The notes beneath the pieces are model-generated. The model did no database searches. It was not told the DNA's origin and saw nothing but the letters and a program-made list of their open reading frames with translations. A DNA stretch of 64,000 nt. Source: Fructobacillus evanidus. Its GTDB lineage: Bacteria > Bacillota > Bacilli > Lactobacillales > Lactobacillaceae. A program made the position numbers and the translations under genes. Shown here in pieces: positions 58,041-64,000 of the stretch; position 1 is the first letter of the stretch; every line of letters begins with the position of its first letter. The stretch lies in NCBI RefSeq assembly GCF_963580165.1, contig NZ_CAUZLM010000004.1, positions 1 through 64,000 of the forward strand. Reading direction: 5' to 3'.

Positions 58041-59885
58041 TTATTCTGAAAGATGGTAATAATAGGTTGAAATCGAGATATTATCCATGGCCGATAAGGC
58101 TGCCCGTAGTCGCAACGAGGACTGGTTATGCAAAATATTTTGCCAAGGCTTCTTCGGCACGAACTGTGGAATAATGACCGTGACAGAATGGTTAATCTTT
58201 TCAGATTGATGGGAAACCTTGGTCACAAAACCAACCACTGGCTTAACAATCGACCGGTAAGAAGAATGGACGTCGACATAACGGACGTCTGGGAAATTAG
58301 CCGCAAACTGCTTAGCAATCTTTTCTTCCTTAGCCGGATTAATATCAAAGGAAACGTGCATGGCCACCACCTTGGTCGCAACGGATTGCGCATAGTCGAT
58401 GGCCTCAGCCGTGACCTGCGTTAAGTTGGAGACAAGGACAATCGCCGTTGAACCCGCATATTCTTGGCGCTTTTGTTCCTTTTGATCGAGGTACTGTAAG
58501 CGCAATTGCTTGGAAACGGCATCGTAGTGCTTCTTAATTTTAAAGAAGATGGTCAAGACCGCTGGCATAATAATCAAGTATGGCCATACATGCGCTAATC
58601 GAGTCGCAAATAGCACGATGACCAAGGCGGCCGACATAAAGGCACCCAGGAAGTTAATAGCCGCCTTCCCCCACCAGAACTTGGGCTTCAACCGCCACCA
58701 ATGAATAATCATCCCCGACTGAGACAGCGTAAAGGGCACGAAAACCCCAACTGCATACAAGGGAATCAAGGCATCGGTCGATCTATGGAAAATCACGGTC
58801 AAAATCATGGCCCCAAAGGACAACGACAAAATACCATTTGAGTAACCAAGTCGATCACCCTGATCCATAAAGAGGTGTGGCAAATACTTATCCTTGGCCA
58901 AGTTCACGGCCAGGACAGGAAAGGCCGAAAAGCCGGTATTGGCCGCCACTGCTAAAATCAGCGTCGTCGCTAACTGCACTAGATAGAAGCCCAAACCATG
59001 ACCGCCATAGGTAATGGCAGCAATTTGCGACAAAACCGTCGAGTGACTGTTTGGCACAATGCCATACCAGTAGGACAAAAAGGTGATGCCCAAAAAGAAG
59101 CTAGCCAAGATTAGGGCCATCATCGTCAAAGTGGTAGCAGCGTGCTTTTCCTTGGGTGCCTTAAAGTTTGGCACTGCATTCGAGATGGCTTCGACCCCTG
59201 TCAATGAGGACGAACCAGATGAAAAGGCACGCAAAAAGAAGATGAGCGATAAAGCCGAAAAATCAGTGCCGATTTTTGCGGCAGCATGGTAGGCAATCGC
59301 CCCGGTTGCAGCCTGAAAAAGACCATAGCCAACCGTCACCGCCATAATGACGATAAAGAAATAAACCGGCACCATCAAGAAATTAGCCGATTCACGTAAA
59401 CCACGCAGGTTTAGGCCCGTTAAAATCAGGATAATCCCCAACGAAAGCGGCACGGCAAAGGGTAGCAAACCCGGAATAGCGGCCGTCATCGCATCGGCCG
59501 CTGCCGAAGCCGACACCGCAACCGTTAACATATAGTCAACTAGCAATGAGCCACCGGCCACTAGCCCAACCTTTGGGCCCCAATTCTTACTAGCGACCGT
59601 GTAAGCGCCACCGCCATTCGGATAGGCATGAATAATTTGTCGGTAAGACAAAACAATGGCTGCCAAAAGTAGCAAAATTAAGAGTGCAATCGGCAATTGT
59701 AACCACAGGGCCACTGCACCACCAGCCAGTAAGACGGCCGTAATCGACTCCGTCCCGTAAGCGACGGAGGAAAGGGCGTCAGATGATAAAAGGGCCAAGG
59801 CCTTGGACTTTGATAAGGCTTGGTCGGACGCTTCTAATGTTTTCAACGGCTTGCCAATTACAAACCGCTTCACGTTTCTTAACAT
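58041..59885 (-). CDS. kimA: KimA-like potassium importer, APC family
   Basis: 614 residues from ATG 59885 (GGAGATC upstream). MLRNVKRFVIGKPLKTLEAS, KSKALALLSSDALSSVAYGT and IIHAYPNGGGAYTVASKNWG closely resemble Bacillus KimA (YdaO). Twelve membrane segments are followed by a cytoplasmic domain of about 150 residues (STAIVLVSNLTQVTAEAIDY onward), which in KimA binds c-di-AMP. It imports K+ with protons. The short leader has no ydaO-type riboswitch. Confidence 0.85.
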   Translation of the reverse strand: MLRNVKRFVIGKPLKTLEASDQALSKSKALALLSSDALSSVAYGTESITAVLLAGGAVALWLQLPIALLILLLLAAIVLSYRQIIHAYPNGGGAYTVASKNWGPKVGLVAGGSLLVDYMLTVAVSASAAADAMTAAIPGLLPFAVPLSLGIILILTGLNLRGLRESANFLMVPVYFFIVIMAVTVGYGLFQAATGAIAYHAAAKIGTDFSALSLIFFLRAFSSGSSSLTGVEAISNAVPNFKAPKEKHAATTLTMMALILASFFLGITFLSYWYGIVPNSHSTVLSQIAAITYGGHGLGFYLVQLATTLILAVAANTGFSAFPVLAVNLAKDKYLPHLFMDQGDRLGYSNGILSLSFGAMILTVIFHRSTDALIPLYAVGVFVPFTLSQSGMIIHWWRLKPKFWWGKAAINFLGAFMSAALVIVLFATRLAHVWPYLIIMPAVLTIFFKIKKHYDAVSKQLRLQYLDQKEQKRQEYAGSTAIVLVSNLTQVTAEAIDYAQSVATKVVAMHVSFDINPAKEEKIAKQFAANFPDVRYVDVHSSYRSIVKPVVGFVTKVSHQSEKINHSVTVIIPQFVPKKPWQNILHNQSSLRLRAALSAMDNISISTYYYHLSE

Positions 59886-60003
59886 GGTGATCTCCAAATC
59901 ATTGTAATCAAACCATTGTACCTTGGAATGACGCAGAAAAATAGCCACTCACCGTCTTTTTTTCGGCGACTCGGCCAATTGTGTCCTATCCAACTCCTAT
60001 TGC

Positions 60004-60747
60004 TTAAAAATTAGCAAAATAGTGAATGCCCGCAGCCTGGCCGTCGGTCAAATCAGCAATTAAACGCGCGCTGGCCAAATCAGGATTTTTTCGCCAGTCA
60101 TCAGGAACAGTCAGGCGTAATACTCGTTGAACCCAGTCGAGCTGATTTTGGCTGGGATAATGAAGGACGCCGGCTACTAAAATCAAGTTTGATCCGGCCA
60201 TTTTCAAACCCTCCTGAACAGCCAAAAAGTTATCAACGTCAAAGAAAATCTGACTAATCAAAACTTGTGCCCCAGCCCTTTCCTTAGCCAAGGCCTGGTT
60301 GACAACCCAGGCAACGCCTTGGTTAGCGACTTGGTTGACATCCAGAGTTGTCGCCAAACTTAATTCTGCTAAATTTGTTTGATGAACGGCCAAAAGCAAG
60401 TCTTGGGCTGATGAAAACCCAGAAGCATCGGCTCGTTTATCCCCAGTTACCAGTAGAAAATTGTTCAATTCCAGGTCTTCCAGTTGGTGAAAAGCTGCCC
60501 CCACTTGGTCTGGTTGCACATCTTTGGCCCGAACATGGACCATTACCGGTTTTTTCGTTGTTAACTGAATTTTCGTTGCGGTCTTCAAAAGCGTCTGCCA
60601 ATCATGGTCTGTCTTGCCTTGGTTCGCCAGGCTATAATACTGCGCCTGATTACGGTCGCAGGCGCCTTTTAAACCGTTTTTAATGGTTAATTCCTGTGAA
60701 ATAACCGGTCCTTGGTGGTCTTGGTAAAAATCAGTTACTGAGTGCAT
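60004..60747 (-). CDS. Divergent methylenetetrahydrofolate reductase-like protein
   Basis: 247 residues, about 40 shorter than MetF. ACDRNQAQYYSLANQGKT, NNFLLVTGDKRAD and AGAQVLISQIFFDVDNFLAV match the (beta/alpha)8 barrel with its FAD site region. The first strand, which normally holds an essential Glu, is shortened. It may be an altered MTHFR or a relative with another role. No met gene is adjacent. It precedes the KimA-like gene on the same strand. Confidence 0.65.
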   Translation of the reverse strand: MHSVTDFYQDHQGPVISQELTIKNGLKGACDRNQAQYYSLANQGKTDHDWQTLLKTATKIQLTTKKPVMVHVRAKDVQPDQVGAAFHQLEDLELNNFLLVTGDKRADASGFSSAQDLLLAVHQTNLAELSLATTLDVNQVANQGVAWVVNQALAKERAGAQVLISQIFFDVDNFLAVQEGLKMAGSNLILVAGVLHYPSQNQLDWVQRVLRLTVPDDWRKNPDLASARLIADLTDGQAAGIHYFANF

Positions 60748-60822
60748 TTGTTTTCCTTATTTTGCTTTCAAATAACAACACGATTACAACTAGGCCAATT
60801 TCCAAAATTCGGATTTTCATGC

Positions 60823-60828
60823 TATAAT
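60823..60828 (+). promoter_or_regulatory. Extended -10 promoter of thioredoxin gene
   Basis: TGCTATAAT with TG one base before the -10; the -35 (TTCCAA, about 60800) is weak. It lies 28 nt upstream of the start codon. Confidence 0.6.
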
Positions 60829-60855
60829 TGATGAAAAATAACGGAGGTCAATCCC

Positions 60856-61185
60856 ATGTACCAACCTGAAAAACACACAAACGAAGAAATTCAAACCTTT
60901 ATCGACCAACCCGGTCGGCAGCTCATGTTCTTATCTGCCGACTGGTGTGGCGACTGCAAGGTCATCAAACCTTTCGTTCAAGGAATTAAGGATGAGGTTT
61001 CTAAGACAGCTGGTTGGATTGACGCCGACCGCGATGACAACTTGGACCTAGCCACAAGCTATGGTTTGCGTGGTATTCCTTCCTTTGTCCTCTTCGTTGA
61101 TGGCAAGAAGGTCGACCAAATTGGTCACGGGGAACGCCTAACACCAAAGCAAGTAACTGACTGGTATGAAGGAACCCTTCAATAA
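60856..61185 (+). CDS. Thioredoxin-family protein
   Basis: 109 residues. The active site CGDC (31-34) sits in SADWCGDCKVIKPF, and the cis-Pro in RGIPSFVLFVDGKKVDQIG. The fold is thioredoxin-like; CGDC instead of CGPC is known in several Firmicutes paralogues and may alter the redox potential. Monocistronic, with strong GGAGG and its own terminator. Confidence 0.9.
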   Translation: MYQPEKHTNEEIQTFIDQPGRQLMFLSADWCGDCKVIKPFVQGIKDEVSKTAGWIDADRDDNLDLATSYGLRGIPSFVLFVDGKKVDQIGHGERLTPKQVTDWYEGTLQ

Positions 61186-61204
61186 GTCAACTTCATTCTA
61201 ACAA

Positions 61205-61236
61205 AAAACCAAGCCAAAAGGCTTGGTTTTCTTTTT
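61205..61236. terminator. Terminator of the thioredoxin gene
   Basis: AAAACCAAGCC-AAAA-GGCTTGGTTTT followed by CTTTTT; a perfect 11-bp stem. Confidence 0.92.
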
Positions 61237-61327
61237 AAATCATTTTTAACTGTTCAAAGCTAACTGGTGTTGGGCAGTTTTCTCTACCAGAAGTTAAGCC
61301 TATCAAAGGTTTTAACTTCTTTTCTTT

Positions 61328-62185
61328 TTATTTAATAAAGGCGGCCACCGTATTAGCCGGAATGGCAAAGCCCATTCCTTCAATATTGGTATCTGCGGCA
61401 CCAGCCGAAATCTTGGCTGAACTAATACCAATCACTTCCCCATCCAAATTAATCAAGGCTCCACCCGAATTACCAGGATTAATGGCCGCATCCGTCTGAA
61501 TGACTTGAACGTTTTGGTTATTGGTTTGCGAAATTGCTAGCATCCGGTTTGGTGATGAAATAATGCCCTTTGTCATTGTTGAGGCGTAGGCTGCTCCCAA
61601 TGGCGACCCAAGGGCCATCACTTGTTCACCAGACTTCAGAGACGAACTATCCGCTAGTTTAGCAACTTGCTTGAAGGCCGTTGATTTCACCCGAATCAAA
61701 GCCAAATCCTTGGCTGAATCCGTTTTCACAACCGTCGCCTCAGCTTTTTGACCGTTAGCATCAACAACTTGAATAGCTGCTGAACCTTCAATCACATGGT
61801 TGTTGGTCACGATGTCGGCAGTATCCTTTCCAATCTTGACGACAACACCAGATCCCTGGGCCGCTGTTTCATAATCGGTCTGTTGCTTATCCTTTGTTTG
61901 GTCATCAAAGGCTGATGCACCATCGCTCAGCGAAGCTGATTTTTGTAGATTTTGCACCGTCACGACGGCGTCTTTAACCTGGTTGTACGCATTAGTCGCC
62001 TGATCCTTGCTCGTATAGGCAGTCTTTGCTACCGTAGCCGTTCCAGCAGCATTAGTATGAGTGGCTTGTGCCAACTGACTTTGATACCAAGATCCCGGCG
62101 AGGAGCTAAACCACACCAGCAATCCTCCAATTACAAAGGCAGCCACAATCATGGCAGTAAAAGCGTGTACTCTTTTACGAATCAT
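61328..62185 (-). CDS. htrA: HtrA/DegP-type serine protease lacking a PDZ domain
   Basis: 285 residues. One N-terminal membrane anchor (about 9-27), then a trypsin-like domain with H130 (VTNNHVIEG), D160 (AKDLALIRV) and S240 (NPGNSGGALINL). The protein stops right after the protease domain (MGFAIPANTVAAFIK), where other HtrA proteins continue into a PDZ domain of about 100 residues. No PDZ remains are found downstream. It follows the sensor kinase gene on the same strand, as htrA follows ciaRH regulation in streptococci. Confidence 0.88.
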   Translation of the reverse strand: MIRKRVHAFTAMIVAAFVIGGLLVWFSSSPGSWYQSQLAQATHTNAAGTATVAKTAYTSKDQATNAYNQVKDAVVTVQNLQKSASLSDGASAFDDQTKDKQQTDYETAAQGSGVVVKIGKDTADIVTNNHVIEGSAAIQVVDANGQKAEATVVKTDSAKDLALIRVKSTAFKQVAKLADSSSLKSGEQVMALGSPLGAAYASTMTKGIISSPNRMLAISQTNNQNVQVIQTDAAINPGNSGGALINLDGEVIGISSAKISAGAADTNIEGMGFAIPANTVAAFIK

Positions 62186-62224
62186 CCGGCAACTTTCCTT
62201 TCCACATCTTTCTCATCACCACAC

Positions 62225-63541
62225 TTAAAGCGGTAAGGTGACTTTAAAAATGGTTCCTTTTGGTTCATTATCACTTACGGTTATCTTACCATTATGGGCA
62301 GCAACTATCCATTCGGCAATGGAAAGGCCAAGCCCGGTCCCACCAGTTTCTCGGTTTCCTGTTTTATCCTCACGATAAAAACGATCAAAAATATGCTTCT
62401 TCGCATCAGCAGAAATCCCACGACCGGTATCGGCGACTGACAATGCTAAACGTTTCTTTTCAATCGCAGCAGAGACCGTCACGATCGCACCATCGTCTGA
62501 GTACTTCAGGGCGTTGTCCATTAGCAAGACCAGCAGTTGGTGAATTCGCTTTTGATCAATGTCGACTTCCTGACGGACGGCATTGTGGATAACCACCTTT
62601 TTATCGGAGATTTCCCCCATTTCAACGTAGGGTGACAAAATTTGCTTCAAGAACTGCCCAACATCGGTTTTTTCCTTTTCAATCTTGGTCATGTTTGACC
62701 CAGTTTTCGCCAAGGTTAACATATTATTGGTCAAGGAATTCAACCGTCTGACTTCGGATAACGACAGAATAATGGCTTCCGACTGCTGACGGATTGTATT
62801 ATCCGGCTTGGTTAGCATCGTTTCCAGCTTCCCTTGAATAACCGACATTGGCGTCCGCAACTCGTGGGCAGCATTATTAACGAAGTCTTGTTGCTGGTCC
62901 CAAGCCTTTAAAATCGGCTTCATACTCTGTCGTGCAATAAAGAAGGCAAAGAACAAGGCAAAGATAAAGGCCGAAACGAATGACCAGACCATCACGTCCT
63001 GGAACTTTTTCAAATTCAAAACGGTGTCGGTGACATCAACAAAGACGTAACCATAGGTTGCTGATTTCAAGCCTTGGCCATCTGGTACTAAGACCGTATT
63101 CGGCTTGAATTTAACGGCTTGAATTCGCAGGTAAGTCTTATTAACGTGAACTGTTCTGGGTGCTAAGTTCAAATCACTGGTATCAAACTTCAGACCAAAA
63201 CGCCTCGTTAAAACATTTTTAGAACCATTATTATTTGTCTGATTTTCAATTTCCTTCCCCTTGTCATCATAGTACAAGAAGTTTCCACGAAAATCTTCTG
63301 GCATATGGCGCATGGAGTCAGCCGTCAGCATCTTTTGCTTAGCAGAGGCGCCTTCATCCAACCAATTATTCCGTTGATAGTACTCCACATACTGGTTAAT
63401 GACCTTGTCAGAGCTATCGTAAATCGTGAAGGTATAAACCCAAAAAATGACCCCGGCCAAAAAGCCAAAAATGACCATTAGACCCAGGGCCAACGTTGAG
63501 AAATTATCAATTTGTTGTTTGCGATTAATCAGTCTTGGCAT
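62225..63541 (-). CDS. Sensor histidine kinase (CiaH-like)
   Basis: 438 residues from ATG 63541, overlapping the regulator stop. Two membrane helices (about 14-40 and 180-205) enclose an extracellular sensor domain. The H-box is NNAAHELRTPMSVIQGK, N-box LLMDNALKYSDDG, G-boxes VADTGRGIS and GGTGLGLSIAEW. It would phosphorylate the adjacent regulator. The ligand is unknown; the arrangement resembles CiaH. Confidence 0.9.
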   Translation of the reverse strand: MPRLINRKQQIDNFSTLALGLMVIFGFLAGVIFWVYTFTIYDSSDKVINQYVEYYQRNNWLDEGASAKQKMLTADSMRHMPEDFRGNFLYYDDKGKEIENQTNNNGSKNVLTRRFGLKFDTSDLNLAPRTVHVNKTYLRIQAVKFKPNTVLVPDGQGLKSATYGYVFVDVTDTVLNLKKFQDVMVWSFVSAFIFALFFAFFIARQSMKPILKAWDQQQDFVNNAAHELRTPMSVIQGKLETMLTKPDNTIRQQSEAIILSLSEVRRLNSLTNNMLTLAKTGSNMTKIEKEKTDVGQFLKQILSPYVEMGEISDKKVVIHNAVRQEVDIDQKRIHQLLVLLMDNALKYSDDGAIVTVSAAIEKKRLALSVADTGRGISADAKKHIFDRFYREDKTGNRETGGTGLGLSIAEWIVAAHNGKITVSDNEPKGTIFKVTLPL

Positions 63542-64000
63542 CCGGTACCTCGAGTATAAAACCAATGTTACGGAGCGTCTTAATTAGCCCGCCCTGGCCA
63601 ACTGCCTCAAGTTTTCGGCGCAAATTATTTAAATAGATATTAACTACATTAATGGTGGTGTCGGAATCGATTCCCCAAACGCGATCAAAAATTTGGTCAC
63701 GGGTCACGATGATATTCTTATTTTGACCCAAATAGGTCAAAATATCGAATTCCTTCCCGACTAATTTAACACTCTGACCGTGCACCTGAACGCCACGATT
63801 TTCTAAGTTAATCGTTAGTTCGCCGACCGTAATCGTGTTATCTTCGGAATAAACACCGGTTCGACGCAAAAGCGCTTTCACTCGAACCAATAATTCTTCT
63901 CGGTGGAAAGGCTTGGTCAAATAGTCATCGGCACCAACATTGAAGCCTTCAATTTTATCGTCCAACGATGCCTTCGCCGTCAAAATCAGAACAGGCGTAT
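63525..64000 (-). CDS. OmpR-family response regulator (CiaR-like), N-terminus outside the window
   Basis: Partial: the frame continues past the right edge (an in-frame TTG at 63983 is inside the receiver domain). GFNVGADDYLTKPFHREELL holds the conserved Lys and Pro of the receiver, and the winged helix has KEFDILTYLGQN, RDQIFDRVWGIDSDTTINVV and LRRKLE. This DNA-binding part is close in pattern to streptococcal CiaR. With the kinase and htrA it forms an envelope-stress cassette. Confidence 0.9.
   Translation of the reverse strand, partial: TPVLILTAKASLDDKIEGFNVGADDYLTKPFHREELLVRVKALLRRTGVYSEDNTITVGELTINLENRGVQVHGQSVKLVGKEFDILTYLGQNKNIIVTRDQIFDRVWGIDSDTTINVVNIYLNNLRRKLEAVGQGGLIKTLRNIGFILEVPDAKTD

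Noticed and set aside
59886..60003. ydaO (c-di-AMP) riboswitch upstream of kimA
   Set aside because: The gap of 118 nt is too short and lacks the conserved core I would expect.
61289..61320. AGAAGTTAA inverted repeat as htrA terminator
   Set aside because: A hairpin can form, but no T-run follows on the minus strand, so I did not list it as a terminator.

Overview
The window is low-GC Gram-positive DNA of a lactic acid bacterium. The chromosomal half (about 27.1-64 kb) carries the Lactobacillales order pth-mfd-rqcP-divIC-tilS-hpt-ftsH-hslO-lysS, then groES-groEL with a CIRCE operator, tdk-prfA-prmC-tsaC, tsaB-GNAT-rimI-tsaD-rex, murT-gatD and a CiaRH-like two-component system next to an htrA-type protease. 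Gene content and an orphan ptsH make me favour the Leuconostoc/Weissella/Fructobacillus family; this is an inference, not a species call.

Positions 1 to about 27,084 are a siphovirus-type prophage, cut by the left window edge. It is read mostly on the minus strand. From left to right (late to early) it holds: tape measure, tail and head genes, scaffold, minor capsid, portal, terminase large and small subunits; an accessory patch (a DUF4145 protein on the plus strand, small membrane proteins and an HdeD/DUF308 protein); a gene-free stretch that appears to encode a structured RNA containing a tRNA-like domain; an ArpU-type late regulator; a block of small genes including RusA, DUF3850, PnuC, YopX and DUF1642 proteins; a DnaC-like loader and a replisome organizer with internal iterons; DUF669 and Sak4-like recombination proteins; Bro-type antirepressor, Cro and CI with a clear divergent switch; a SHOCT-domain protein; and a tyrosine integrase. 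The integrase points at the 3' end of tRNA-Thr(CGT), the probable attachment site. The lysis genes and the other att site lie outside the window.

After the prophage come tRNA-Thr and tRNA-Asn, a single oxidoreductase gene, and a second identical tRNA-Asn. The housekeeping block that follows covers translation (lysS, tilS, pth, rqcP, prfA, prmC, the t6A genes tsaB/C/D), protein quality control (hslO, ftsH, groESL, htrA), cell wall (divIC, a FemX-type ligase, murT-gatD), redox sensing (rex, thioredoxin, nitroreductase) and potassium/c-di-AMP physiology (KimA-like transporter, CbpA-like CBS protein).

The most unusual points are: a prophage RNA locus with intact acceptor, D and T arms but an abnormal anticodon arm; an Hsp33 without a single cysteine; a MurT in which all four zinc-ribbon cysteines are replaced; phased palindromes inside terS; iteron-like repeats inside the replisome organizer; a phage-borne PnuC; a PDZ-less HtrA; and a frameshifted membrane-protein gene.
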